A stretch of DNA of 21,387 bases from a virus: IMG/VR virus record IMGVR_UViG_3300006928_000119, positions 1 through 21,387 of that record. One strand, given 5' to 3'. Each line of letters opens with the position of its first letter. Position 1 is the stretch's first letter. A program made the translations under genes and the position numbers. The notes beneath the pieces are model-generated. The model was given only the letters and a program-made list of their open reading frames with translations. It was not told where the DNA came from and searched no databases. Positions 11,169 through 19,878 of this stretch are shown piece after piece.

Positions 11169-14100
11169 ACTAAACCAGCTATACCAGCTCGTCTAGCAGC
11201 TATATCTTCGTTAGCTATAGATCCACCCAACAAACTTCTGCTTATGGGCATTTGATTAGGTTGCGTAAGTGCTATTGGTTGGACTTTTGGTATTTCTAAA
11301 CCTCTACTAATTGGTTTGGCTACTTGATCTATTATCTGTTTTGTTTGTTCTCTGAGATTAGGAACTTGCTCTATAACCCCAGAATCTCTTAGATTTCTTT
11401 CAACATCTTCTGCTCCTTCAGCAGTGCTTCTGCCTAAAGTTGAAAAGCCACCCAGTCTAATTGCTTTTTCTACTGCGTCTAAAACTTCACCCATCGCAGT
11501 TTTATCTGTTCTAGACATCAAGCTTACTATTCTTGGATTAGCAAACAGTGTTTTATAGATTGTTAATGTCGCAACTGTAGGTAATAGGTTTAAGTTAAAG
11601 AAACCTGCGGCAAGCGTTCCTGCTACAATTGAACCAGCTCCAGTTTTTTCAGCTCCTGATACTGTAACATTCATCGCTCTTGCAAATCCTTTAAGGGCCA
11701 TTTTTAAATCTTTACCAAACATCGCCTCTAGTGTTTCATCTCCGTAAGAATCTAAAGCCCTTTGAAAGTTACCAGGTTTAAATATTTCTGTTAAGTCTGA
11801 CCCTCCTGGCGTAACTCCTTTCTTAATCAATTGCTCTAATGCTTCATCTTGCACATTTAAAAAAGCTTCTTCAGTCACTTGATTTTTAACTTGATTAATG
11901 GAAGCCGCGCTGTTGGGCCTAAATACAACTTGAGCTATTGTTTCTGGCGTAGCGTTTTCTACGTTGGTTAAAATTTTTGATTGCTCAAATCTAAGCAATT
12001 CATCACTTGCTTTTGCTTTGGTTTCTAAAGTTTCTAAAAAACTATTAAATCCAGGTCCAAATTCCCCACCAGCATTTAATCTTATGTCGTCGGCTAATTT
12101 TGCTACTTCTTCTGGTCTTAATTTAGGACTGTATTTATTAAATTGATTTAAAACAGACATCATCTTTTCGTAATTTTGGCCCAGCAATGGTCTTAATGTA
12201 GATCCATATTGAGTAATATTCTTTACGTATTTTGAAGGATTAAAAACACCAGTAACAGGATCAGTTGCTGTATCAACAGCGTCCTTGAAAAGCCTTCTCG
12301 TTAATTCTGTTTTTAATTTTTCAGCTTTTACAATTTGAACAGGAGGCCCTGCTTGCCCCTGACGTAAACCGCCTCTTGTTAAAGCATTTAGAACATTTTG
12401 CATACCAGTGGCATCATTTTTTGTCAGTATGTGTCTATAAACATCTGGAGCAAGAACTGCGTTTCGTTGTGAATCTGTTATTATTTTTTGAGTAATTTGA
12501 TTATTAAAAGGTTCCATATCTTTAAAATATTGAGCATTTATATTTCTTAGTCTTTCAACCGTTTGTTTTAATACGCTTTGTTGCGGAGTGGCTAAAAGCC
12601 TACCCTCGTATAAAAGTTTATTTGGTGCATCTGTAATAATATCATCTACTTTTTTTAAAACTGCACTCAAAAATTCGCCCGTTTTCCCACTTACTAACCC
12701 ACTAGCTAATTGAGTATCAATTAAAGCAGAACGTATCTCAATTAAATCACTTAATGTTGCACCGTCTTTGTATGCTCCTTTTTGAATCTCTTTACTTAAA
12801 CCTTGCAAAACACCAAGATCAGTGTCGTCTTGTCTATATTTAAGCAGCGGACTTTTACTCTTCAATACATCGTCTATGTATTTACCTACACCTGTCAAGT
12901 CGGCTTTTATTCTTCCTTCAAAACCTTGATTTATTTCAAAATTTCTAATTGCGCTAAAGGCATCATCGTAATCTGCTCTGAAATTATTTATCATTGATTT
13001 ATAAGAGTTTTTCATTGTGTCTTGCACACTCTTACCTAAAGCAGCGCTGTCCATTGCTTCCATAATAGGACCAAAGCTCCCTGTCTCAGAAGATAGATCT
13101 CCCATCATTTTATTAAGGTAGTTTGATACGTCTTTTTCAGCTGATTTTAATTTATCTCTAGCTATCCTTATTTCACCTGATGCAGCGCCCGTTCCTTGAA
13201 AATTAGAAAATTCTTTTGCGGCGGCTCTTTTTGCTGCTAATTTTTCTTGTAATTTTGCTAGTGCTGCCATGTTGTAATTTATAAGACCTCTTTCTCTACC
13301 TTGCTTACCAGCTATAGTCTCACCAATCCCTTGCATCCTTCCTGGTATGGCTCTACCTAAAAACTGTTGACTGACTGCGCCTTTGGAACCTAATTCTTTA
13401 ACATCTCCTTTTTTGACCGCTTTGGCTATTTCTTTTTCATTAGCCATCCTACCAAGTTTTTCGTCGAGTCTTAGCACATCATCCATGTCGTAACCTTTAC
13501 TGACCACGTATGCGTCTCTTATATCTGGAACAGGGGCCTTCTTACCGAAAAAAGCGTGAAAGCCAGTACCTATTAATTCTCCAGCTCCTTGACCTCCAAA
13601 ACCCCATTTAAACTCTCTCCATAATAAGTCTCCTAATTCCTCTCTGTCCTGTAGCTGCACCTCTTGTTGGGTTTCAAACGCTTCTTCTCCACCCTTTCCC
13701 AAAGCAGTACCTGCACCAGCAGCTAACATCCTTGCCAATCTTTCATTAAGAACTAATTTTTTTAATAGACCTACTGCTCTAAGGTGTGGTGAAAGAGTAG
13801 CTATAGCTCCGAATACAGGACCTACTACTCCAGAAAAATCAGCAAAATCGCCCGAAGCATATCCAGTCTCATCTATAACTACGTTTTTATCGGTGTAATC
13901 ATCTTGCTCATATAAGCCTTGCTCTATTAAACTTTTTTGCCCGTCAGGAGTAATTGCTAGTTCGCCTTTAGTATTGTAAGTAAAACCTTCGGGTCCAATA
14001 TAATTAAGCAGAACTTGTTCTTTTTCTATCTCTCTACCGCGTTGATCTCTTTTTTCTGCTAAACCTAGAAAACCTCTAAGCTTCATATTCTTTAAACCCG

Positions 14101-14245
14101 TATCGTAATCAAAATTAAGTTTATCGTAAGCTTCAGACCCTACTCTTTTATTTACTTCTTCATTCGCTTTTTGGATAGCTTCTTCTTCATTCTTAGCTTC
14201 AACCCTGACAATTACATCTTCTGCTAACTTTACGTCGTATTTCAT
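11165..14245 (-). CDS. Large internal virion / ejection-type protein (1026 aa)
   Basis: This is the largest gene here. It opens with a small alpha/beta segment (MKYDVKLAEDVIVRVEAKN), then a hydrophobic Gly/Ala/Leu-rich stretch at about 130-235 (SGVVGPVFGAIATLSPHLRA, then AAGAGTALGKGGEEAF), then a long helical Lys/Glu/Gln/Asn-rich body, and a second hydrophobic stretch near 880-920 (GSIVAGTLAAGFFNLNLL). That pattern fits podovirus internal virion proteins that form a conduit through the envelope during DNA ejection. No lysozyme or transglycosylase motif is apparent. It ends the leftward virion operon, overlaps its upstream neighbour (TAATG) and lacks any terminator before the convergent gene. 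The role is inferred from size, composition and position. Confidence 0.6.
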   Translation of the reverse strand: MKYDVKLAEDVIVRVEAKNEEEAIQKANEEVNKRVGSEAYDKLNFDYDTGLKNMKLRGFLGLAEKRDQRGREIEKEQVLLNYIGPEGFTYNTKGELAITPDGQKSLIEQGLYEQDDYTDKNVVIDETGYASGDFADFSGVVGPVFGAIATLSPHLRAVGLLKKLVLNERLARMLAAGAGTALGKGGEEAFETQQEVQLQDREELGDLLWREFKWGFGGQGAGELIGTGFHAFFGKKAPVPDIRDAYVVSKGYDMDDVLRLDEKLGRMANEKEIAKAVKKGDVKELGSKGAVSQQFLGRAIPGRMQGIGETIAGKQGRERGLINYNMAALAKLQEKLAAKRAAAKEFSNFQGTGAASGEIRIARDKLKSAEKDVSNYLNKMMGDLSSETGSFGPIMEAMDSAALGKSVQDTMKNSYKSMINNFRADYDDAFSAIRNFEINQGFEGRIKADLTGVGKYIDDVLKSKSPLLKYRQDDTDLGVLQGLSKEIQKGAYKDGATLSDLIEIRSALIDTQLASGLVSGKTGEFLSAVLKKVDDIITDAPNKLLYEGRLLATPQQSVLKQTVERLRNINAQYFKDMEPFNNQITQKIITDSQRNAVLAPDVYRHILTKNDATGMQNVLNALTRGGLRQGQAGPPVQIVKAEKLKTELTRRLFKDAVDTATDPVTGVFNPSKYVKNITQYGSTLRPLLGQNYEKMMSVLNQFNKYSPKLRPEEVAKLADDIRLNAGGEFGPGFNSFLETLETKAKASDELLRFEQSKILTNVENATPETIAQVVFRPNSAASINQVKNQVTEEAFLNVQDEALEQLIKKGVTPGGSDLTEIFKPGNFQRALDSYGDETLEAMFGKDLKMALKGFARAMNVTVSGAEKTGAGSIVAGTLAAGFFNLNLLPTVATLTIYKTLFANPRIVSLMSRTDKTAMGEVLDAVEKAIRLGGFSTLGRSTAEGAEDVERNLRDSGVIEQVPNLREQTKQIIDQVAKPISRGLEIPKVQPIALTQPNQMPISRSLLGGSIANEDIAARRAGIAGLV

Positions 14246-16305
14246 TATTTTGTCGTGTCTATAAAGGTAACACCTGGAGTGGGAGTGTAAGATGTTGAGG
14301 TACCTTGAGGTAAGGTTTGTCCCAATTCACTCATAAATATTGTAACTACCTCTTGATCTAACGGTGCTTCATTTCCGTATGGGGCTAAGAAAATAACTGA
14401 AGCTTTAATGTTTCTTTGCGCTTCATTTTTCTTTTGAACAATACTTTTTATATTGTCCTCCAATCTGTTTCTTACTTCCTCAACACTTTGTATTGTGCTT
14501 AAATTTAAGTTACCAACTATTCGTTGCGCTATATCCCTATCAATATTTGATATGGTTCTTCCTGACTCTCCTAATATTTCTTTAATGTTCCTATTAGTAA
14601 GTATGTCTAATGCTATTTGCGCTCTTTTAGTATCTGAAAGCTCTCCAGGATTTCCTGTAAATGCTTTTTGTAGATCTGAAACTTTAGCTCCAATTTTAGC
14701 TGCGAAAGTAGTGAGGTCTGCATTTTGTGCAAAATCTATAACTGATCGTGCTAATTCTTCAGCCGCAATGGCGTTGTTATAATCTCTTACACTAGCGTTC
14801 ATATCTGTTCTAACTTGGAGTATGTCTTTTCTGTCTTTAAGATCTAACCCTCCAGATTTCATCATTTCTTTCAGTAATTCTGCTTGTCTTTCTTTTTCTG
14901 CCCTTTCCTCAACGGCCTTTTCTTCAGCCGCAGCCGCAGAACCTAAAGCAATACCTTTTCCCATTTCGCCAGTAGTGACTAAACCTTTACCTACGTTTCT
15001 AACAAATCTAATAAAGTCGGGGCTACGTGTAAATTCAGCAAAAGTGGTTTCTTGCGTTTTAGGTACAGAAGGAAGAGTTTCACCTTCAGCACCTTTTTTA
15101 TCATCTCCAGGCACTTCTTGTCTTTCTGGATCACCCGAAGTGGCCGCCGCATCAGCTGCTGCCGCTTCAGCCTCTAGTCTTTCTGCCTCTTCTTGCGCTG
15201 CTTGTTCTTCTTCAGTAGGTAAAAATTCTTCTGGAGGAATGACATCTGTTGGTACTTGTTCTTCTTCAACAATATCAATTTCTGTTAAATCTTTTGCTAT
15301 AGAATCTTCTTCTGTTCCTGCGGCCTGTAAAACGATATTATCAATTACTTCAGGACTAAATCCACCCCTGGCTATATACCCTTCTTCAAATTCTCCTTCA
15401 AAAATTTCTCTAGTTTTATCTGCGGCTTTTTTCCCGCCAAAAATATCAACTAAAAATGGTGCTGTTCTTTCAAGCGTTTCTCTACCAACATCCAGTCCCC
15501 CTTTAATCGCAGAAACTATACCGCTTCCGAAATCTTCAGGACCCCATCCCGTCCCTCTTCTTTCATCGAGCGTCGCTCCTCCCCAGCCAGTACCAAGCCA
15601 GCTAAGACCTCGAAGGAGACCTGGTTCGTCATCTGTGATAAATTGTTTTAAAGCTTCATCTACTCCAGCTCCTCTTTCTATATCGGGTGAATTAAAAATA
15701 CGATAAAGCTGTAATCCTTTTCCTCTACCTTCTTGTATATCTTTTATACCCTGAGTAAAATCAACAATCCTACCGTCACTTAATCTAATTTCATTTGGTC
15801 CCAGTTCTCTGCTTTCAACTTCAGGTAGTCCAGTTTCTACTAATCCAGTTCCGCCTAACAACTCATCTATATCTAAAGATAAATCAATGGGGGGTTGGCT
15901 TGCGGGGTTTAAAGTTTCGCCTTGTTGAGTATAGGTACCAAGTCTAGGATCAAGAGAAGGATCGGCTGGTGGTAAACGATCAGGTGCTATATCTGGATTC
16001 ACGTTAAAAGGAGCAACGCCTATTTGGTCTATTCTACTAGGATCTAATGGCCTATTTGGACCTACAAACGTAGGATCGGTTTTTGCTTTTCCACCAACTT
16101 GTTGCGCAATCCTTTCTATAGTTGCCATCCCCAAATCTGATGGCATTTGTAAACCTTTGGATGCGTAATCGGCTTGTAATAATTCAAATATTTCTATAGG
16201 TGCTAATCCACTTAATGACAAATTGGCTATTTGTGCGGTTACGTCAACAAGAGGGGAATTGGCAACATCCCCGTTAGCAAACATTTTTCTTTGAAGTACA
16301 TTCAT
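14245..16305 (-). CDS. Structural protein with acidic Glu/Ala-rich linker (686 aa)
   Basis: The N-terminus 'KMFANGDVANS' is a short motif I associate with virion proteins of marine phages. Residues about 75-180 are Pro/Asp-rich, about 190-315 look folded (RLSDGRIVDF, WLGTGWGGATLDERR), about 330-410 form an acidic low-complexity Glu/Ala/Asp/Thr linker, and 430-686 form a helical C-terminal domain with alternating Asn/Lys/Glu helices. No enzyme motif is visible. The arrangement next to the 1026-residue protein suggests another internal or tail-associated protein. The start has no strong competitor: the upstream gene's stop lies six bases away. A specific function is not claimed. Confidence 0.55.
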   Translation of the reverse strand: MNVLQRKMFANGDVANSPLVDVTAQIANLSLSGLAPIEIFELLQADYASKGLQMPSDLGMATIERIAQQVGGKAKTDPTFVGPNRPLDPSRIDQIGVAPFNVNPDIAPDRLPPADPSLDPRLGTYTQQGETLNPASQPPIDLSLDIDELLGGTGLVETGLPEVESRELGPNEIRLSDGRIVDFTQGIKDIQEGRGKGLQLYRIFNSPDIERGAGVDEALKQFITDDEPGLLRGLSWLGTGWGGATLDERRGTGWGPEDFGSGIVSAIKGGLDVGRETLERTAPFLVDIFGGKKAADKTREIFEGEFEEGYIARGGFSPEVIDNIVLQAAGTEEDSIAKDLTEIDIVEEEQVPTDVIPPEEFLPTEEEQAAQEEAERLEAEAAAADAAATSGDPERQEVPGDDKKGAEGETLPSVPKTQETTFAEFTRSPDFIRFVRNVGKGLVTTGEMGKGIALGSAAAAEEKAVEERAEKERQAELLKEMMKSGGLDLKDRKDILQVRTDMNASVRDYNNAIAAEELARSVIDFAQNADLTTFAAKIGAKVSDLQKAFTGNPGELSDTKRAQIALDILTNRNIKEILGESGRTISNIDRDIAQRIVGNLNLSTIQSVEEVRNRLEDNIKSIVQKKNEAQRNIKASVIFLAPYGNEAPLDQEVVTIFMSELGQTLPQGTSTSYTPTPGVTFIDTTK

Positions 16306-16310
16306 ATTTA

Positions 16311-17471
16311 TTACGTAGTTGGATTTTGCGTAGTTGGATTTTGAGAATATGGATTTTGCGTAGTTGGATTCTGCGATGAGTACGGATTAGCAAAACTTGC
16401 ATACGTATTCAAAAAGGTTCCTAAACCTTGACTTAAAGGATCAATTGGAGCGCCGTAAGTAGTACCCACTCTGGTTCCTCCTGAAACGTATTGAGGTAAG
16501 AATCCTTGTACGTAACTAGCTGCTTGCGTGGGTGCAAACCTATCTTGTACGGCTCTTTCGTATTCTCTGCCAAGTCCTACGTCTTTAACACCTCTTGCAG
16601 TAGCACCTAGTCCAGCTAATTCGCCCCTTTGGGCTGCACCTAAGTTATACGCTGTACCTCCAAGATTACCTATTTGTCCGCCATACCCAGCTACATCTTG
16701 ACCTATTGTTCTGGCAAGACCAGCTCTACGTCCGCCTATATTTCCTAATTGAGTTCCAAATCCAGCTAAATTACCTGCTAATCTTTCTCTTGCTCCAGCT
16801 TGTCTACCAAATTCACCTAAAGCTGTAGATTGGGCTTGTCCAAAGCCTCCACTTCTTATGCCAGCTAAAGCTTCTCCCAGTCCTCTGCCTAAAGATGCTC
16901 TTCTTTCATCAGCAGTTAGTCTGGCTCTAGAACCAAATGCTGACTCTCCGCCTGATTGTATGTCTCTAGCTCGTTGCGCTACGTCTTGTATATCACTTTG
17001 TTTAAATACGTCATCTATTGTTTGTTGTACGACTCTATCTTCAAACGGGTCGTAAAATTGTTTGGTAAGGTTGGGATCAAACTGCATACCAGCAGCTTGC
17101 CTAGCAACGTCAGTTGCTGCTCCTAAATAGTCTTGCTCTCCAGCAAAGTATGGTTGAGCCAGTTCACCAGCTCTACGTGACATGCCAATCCCTTCTTGTA
17201 ACCCAAATAAATTAGTATCTAGATAAGGTTGGTAAGAACCAATCCCTCCGTAAGCACCTTGCATCGCAGCTATTTCTAATGGCGACAAACCTGCGGTCTG
17301 CCTCATTATTGCTGGTTGTCCGTAAGATCTATTAGCTGCGCTAATAGCTTGAGATATTATTCCTGGAGTGTCTGGTGAACCAAAATAAGCTTCACGTACA
17401 TAAGGATCAGATATTGTTTCTTCTCTATTTATACCTGTAGTTATTGGATTAATTGGTAATGGTGCAGCCAT
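16311..17471 (-). CDS. Gly/Ala/Arg-rich virion protein with C-terminal QNPTT repeats (386 aa)
   Basis: After a short Pro-rich start (INPITTGINREETI), residues about 40-300 consist of Ala/Gly/Gln/Arg-rich helices with recurring 'AGxxAxxG' steps (GLGEALAGIRSGGFGQAQST, then LAGNLAGFGTQLGNIG). This looks like a long helical virion component such as an internal or tape-measure-like protein. The C-terminus is tandem QNPTT/QNPYS repeats encoded by 15-base units (separate entry). ATG 17471 overlaps the previous stop (TAATG). I know similar proteins from marine phage contigs without a named function. Structural role is well supported by context, the exact part is not. Confidence 0.55.
   Translation of the reverse strand: MAAPLPINPITTGINREETISDPYVREAYFGSPDTPGIISQAISAANRSYGQPAIMRQTAGLSPLEIAAMQGAYGGIGSYQPYLDTNLFGLQEGIGMSRRAGELAQPYFAGEQDYLGAATDVARQAAGMQFDPNLTKQFYDPFEDRVVQQTIDDVFKQSDIQDVAQRARDIQSGGESAFGSRARLTADERRASLGRGLGEALAGIRSGGFGQAQSTALGEFGRQAGARERLAGNLAGFGTQLGNIGGRRAGLARTIGQDVAGYGGQIGNLGGTAYNLGAAQRGELAGLGATARGVKDVGLGREYERAVQDRFAPTQAASYVQGFLPQYVSGGTRVGTTYGAPIDPLSQGLGTFLNTYASFANPYSSQNPTTQNPYSQNPTTQNPTT
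16314..16373 (-). repeat. Four tandem 15-bp units encoding QNPTT / QNPYS
   Basis: Units at 16314-16328 and 16329-16343 are identical; 16344-16358 and 16359-16373 differ at a few bases, and a diverged NPYSS unit follows at 16374-16388. The repeat is in frame and ends three bases before the stop codon, so copy number can change without breaking the gene. It most likely arose by slippage. Confidence 0.85.
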
Positions 17472-18712
17472 TATATTGCCTCAAATATGTTCATTAACTC
17501 GCGCATGTTTTCCACGCCCTTTTCTCTTGATGCTTTACCACCTGAGATTAATTCTATTCCTGATTTGGTTTTATTAACGTCAAAAGCACCCGCCCCTTTA
17601 GTAGCTGCTGCCGTCATTACAAATTCACCGTCGCTTAACATCGCTGGTATATCATCTGAAGTACCCGTTCCAGGACCTTCTGATTCACCACCGTCACGCA
17701 TGTCTATTTCAGCTACGCCACCTTTTGCGTAATACATTCTGTTGTCTATTGGACCTCCGCCCGCTACATTTAAAACAGTAGGTTTGGGGGCCAATCCAAA
17801 TTCACCTCTGGTCCCGCCTGTTCCTAATTCTTTTGATAGTTGGTATCTCCCTAATTGATCCATCATTACTTGTGGAGTTTGAGCTAATCCACCAGCTCTG
17901 CTTTTCGTATCGTCATATACAGCTTTACCAAGCAGCCCCATTAATCCTAATCCGCCCATACCGCCCATACCGCCGCCAAGACCGCCGCCTGCAAATAAAC
18001 TATTAGAAGTTGGTCCTGTTTGTCCTTTTAAAGTATCTTCAATTCCTTTAATAAATCCAGGTGTTTCTCTACCAAAAAAACTTCCTGTATTTGATGCCAT
18101 TTGATTATATTGGTCTACTGAAATCACGTTGCCATCTGCGTTCATATATCCAGTAATAGGTCCATCCATAGTGTCTGACATTGGAGTGTATTCAGAAGCA
18201 CCTCCGCCCATACCTCCGCTAAATAAACTGCCTATACCCTTTCTGATGGTTGGGCCTATAGTTCCGCCAAACATTCCTGTAGCGCCCTTGATTGGATTAA
18301 AGAATTTTCCAGCTTTAGCTAAAGTGCTACCCACGCCTGGGATACTACTTACTAAACTTCCTAAACCCCCTCCTAGCCCGCCAAGCATCCCTCCTAAAGC
18401 AGTACCAACTCCAGGTACTAACATCGCAATTGGCGCTACTTTTTTAGCTACCTTTTTAAGTGATTTAAAAGCTTTCTTAAAAAACCCAAACTCAGGTAGT
18501 CCTGTTATTGGGTTGATGGACATGCCCGAACCTACTGAATATTCATTTGGATCAAGGCCAGCGGCCCTCATCTCTTGGTTAATACGCGCTTGCGTAGAGG
18601 CTGATATTACGGGTGGTACGACACGTTCGCCCAAAGCAACGTGAGCTAGAAACTGATCTTCGTCTCTACCCAAAGAAGCTAGGCCTGTCTTGTTTGTATC
18701 TATTCTGTTCAT
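17471..18712 (-). CDS. Glycine-rich tail-associated protein (413 aa)
   Basis: Residues about 20-80 read LAHVALGERVVPP, then a Gln/Arg helix, then 'MSINPITGLPEFGF' and a Lys-rich amphipathic helix (KKAFKSLKKVAKKVAP). Glycine-rich hydrophobic stretches follow (about 95-130 and 235-260, GGGMGGMGGLGLMGLLG). The C-terminus carries 'GPGTGTSDDIPAMLSDGEFV' and 'MTAAATKGAGAF'. I have seen this N- and C-terminal pair in tail or tape-measure-like proteins of many marine phages; no experimental function is known to me. The basic helix plus Gly-rich hydrophobic parts would suit membrane contact during ejection. Start ATG 18712 is the only plausible one. Confidence 0.6.
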   Translation of the reverse strand: MNRIDTNKTGLASLGRDEDQFLAHVALGERVVPPVISASTQARINQEMRAAGLDPNEYSVGSGMSINPITGLPEFGFFKKAFKSLKKVAKKVAPIAMLVPGVGTALGGMLGGLGGGLGSLVSSIPGVGSTLAKAGKFFNPIKGATGMFGGTIGPTIRKGIGSLFSGGMGGGASEYTPMSDTMDGPITGYMNADGNVISVDQYNQMASNTGSFFGRETPGFIKGIEDTLKGQTGPTSNSLFAGGGLGGGMGGMGGLGLMGLLGKAVYDDTKSRAGGLAQTPQVMMDQLGRYQLSKELGTGGTRGEFGLAPKPTVLNVAGGGPIDNRMYYAKGGVAEIDMRDGGESEGPGTGTSDDIPAMLSDGEFVMTAAATKGAGAFDVNKTKSGIELISGGKASREKGVENMRELMNIFEAI

Positions 18713-18751
18713 ATATTTCTCGATTTTACCTCTAATCTTACATTCTGTTAA

Positions 18752-19531
18752 TTACATTTCAAAGTTTATTGCATATTCTTTATCTTCTAAAGATTGTTTA
18801 CAGGTTAGCCAAAATACCAATAAGTATCTATTTCCTGATTCAACGGCTAAACCTCGGTGCATGTGAGTGAAGCTAGGAAACATCAAAGCGTGTCCTGTAG
18901 GTATAGGATCTACAATACCTCGTCCTGCAAATTCCGTACCTCCTCCTTCATATTCTCCTGTATTTAAAGGTACTACCACACTTATATCAGCGCTAGAATC
19001 GTGATGCCACGCCCCTTGTTTTTTGTCTTTTAAGTTGTAATTTGCTATTTGAATACCGCCTCCAGTAACGTGGCGCCCCCATATAGCCAAAAAGATAGGG
19101 TTGAAGATACTAAAAACAACAGTCATCAAGGACATGTAAAGATTAGGTACCAGTTCTTGCAATACAATTTCTGGTATTTGTCTATGACTGTCCTCATCTG
19201 GATTCGGTACAAAATTATAAGTTGCTTGGATATTGGTCATTTCATCTTTAAGAATATCGCAAAAAATATCTGAAAATAAAGGCAGCGTATAAACATCTGC
19301 AACAGGTTCTTTTATTAAATTTTTAATAGGAAGGTGCGATAAATCTTGTAAACCTTTGTTTTTATAAAACTTTTTTAAATTAAATATAGAGTCTTTAACC
19401 GATTTAAATGTTTCTTCTTCAATAAACCAGTCAGAAGGTTGCGTTAATAATAAGTTTTTTACTTGGTAATCTTGGCCTGACAGTAGTTCGTCAAAAGTAA
19501 TTGGTTCTATTTGTTTTTTTACTGCTTGCAT
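18752..19531 (-). CDS. 2-oxoglutarate/Fe(II)-dependent oxygenase (prolyl-4-hydroxylase type)
   Basis: The C-terminal half of this 259-residue protein has the double-stranded beta-helix signature: the iron-binding 'WHHDSSADIS' with H176 and D178, the conserved 'EYEGGGTEF' turn (about 193-201), 'PTGHALMFPS', the distal His H225 in 'HMHRG', and the 2-oxoglutarate-binding R235 in 'SGNRYLLVF'. Residues 1-120 are a helical N-terminal region without a recognised domain. Enzymes of this family hydroxylate proteins or nucleic acids. It sits inside the virion operon, six bases from its upstream neighbour, so its substrate may be a tail protein, but host targets cannot be excluded. All metal and cosubstrate residues look intact. 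Confidence 0.85.
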   Translation of the reverse strand: MQAVKKQIEPITFDELLSGQDYQVKNLLLTQPSDWFIEEETFKSVKDSIFNLKKFYKNKGLQDLSHLPIKNLIKEPVADVYTLPLFSDIFCDILKDEMTNIQATYNFVPNPDEDSHRQIPEIVLQELVPNLYMSLMTVVFSIFNPIFLAIWGRHVTGGGIQIANYNLKDKKQGAWHHDSSADISVVVPLNTGEYEGGGTEFAGRGIVDPIPTGHALMFPSFTHMHRGLAVESGNRYLLVFWLTCKQSLEDKEYAINFEM

Positions 19532-19536
19532 ATTTT

Positions 19537-19878
19537 TTAAGTATAGTCGCCAATATTTATTGTCATGTCTCCATTTGTTTTAATAGAAACAGAACCTAAC
19601 GATGCTTGCAGTTCGTACCCTTGTGGATCTACAGGAGTATGTAGCTGTACCCATTTAGCGCCTGTATAAACCTGTAAAACGCCAATAGACGTATTCCATA
19701 TTACATCACCTTCAGAAAAACCTAAAGTGCTGATTTGTTGGTCGTTATATTGAGGCGTGGTGTCGGGATCAAATGCACCAAGATTTATTTCTAATATTCT
19801 AACTAAACGATTGTAAATGTCTCTATTTACAAATTGATTTGATTCAATCGGTAAACGAGTTTCTAATAATTTGCTCAT
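19537..19878 (-). CDS. Small tail-associated protein (113 aa)
   Basis: ATG 19878 overlaps the upstream stop (ATGA). The N-terminus is helical (RDIYNRLVRILEINLGAFD, about 19-37). The rest is strand-rich, including 'GDVIWNTSIGVLQVYTGAKW' (about 58-77), a pattern common in phage tail fibre and baseplate pieces ('W..t.g.l.v..G..W'), and a final beta segment (SVSIKTNGDMTINIG). It lies between the propeller-like tail protein and the oxygenase, and so probably belongs to the tail or its adhesin assembly. I do not recognise a named family. Confidence 0.55.
   Translation of the reverse strand: MSKLLETRLPIESNQFVNRDIYNRLVRILEINLGAFDPDTTPQYNDQQISTLGFSEGDVIWNTSIGVLQVYTGAKWVQLHTPVDPQGYELQASLGSVSIKTNGDMTINIGDYT

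Noticed and set aside
14822-15706. Rightward 294-codon open frame rich in Ser and Pro
   Set aside because: It is the antisense of the Glu/Ala-rich linker of the leftward virion gene; codon bias of that gene leaves the opposite frame open. No Shine-Dalgarno sequence or family.
18129-18644. Rightward Pro-rich 171-codon open frame
   Set aside because: Antisense of the glycine-rich tail protein; Gly codons read backwards give Pro.
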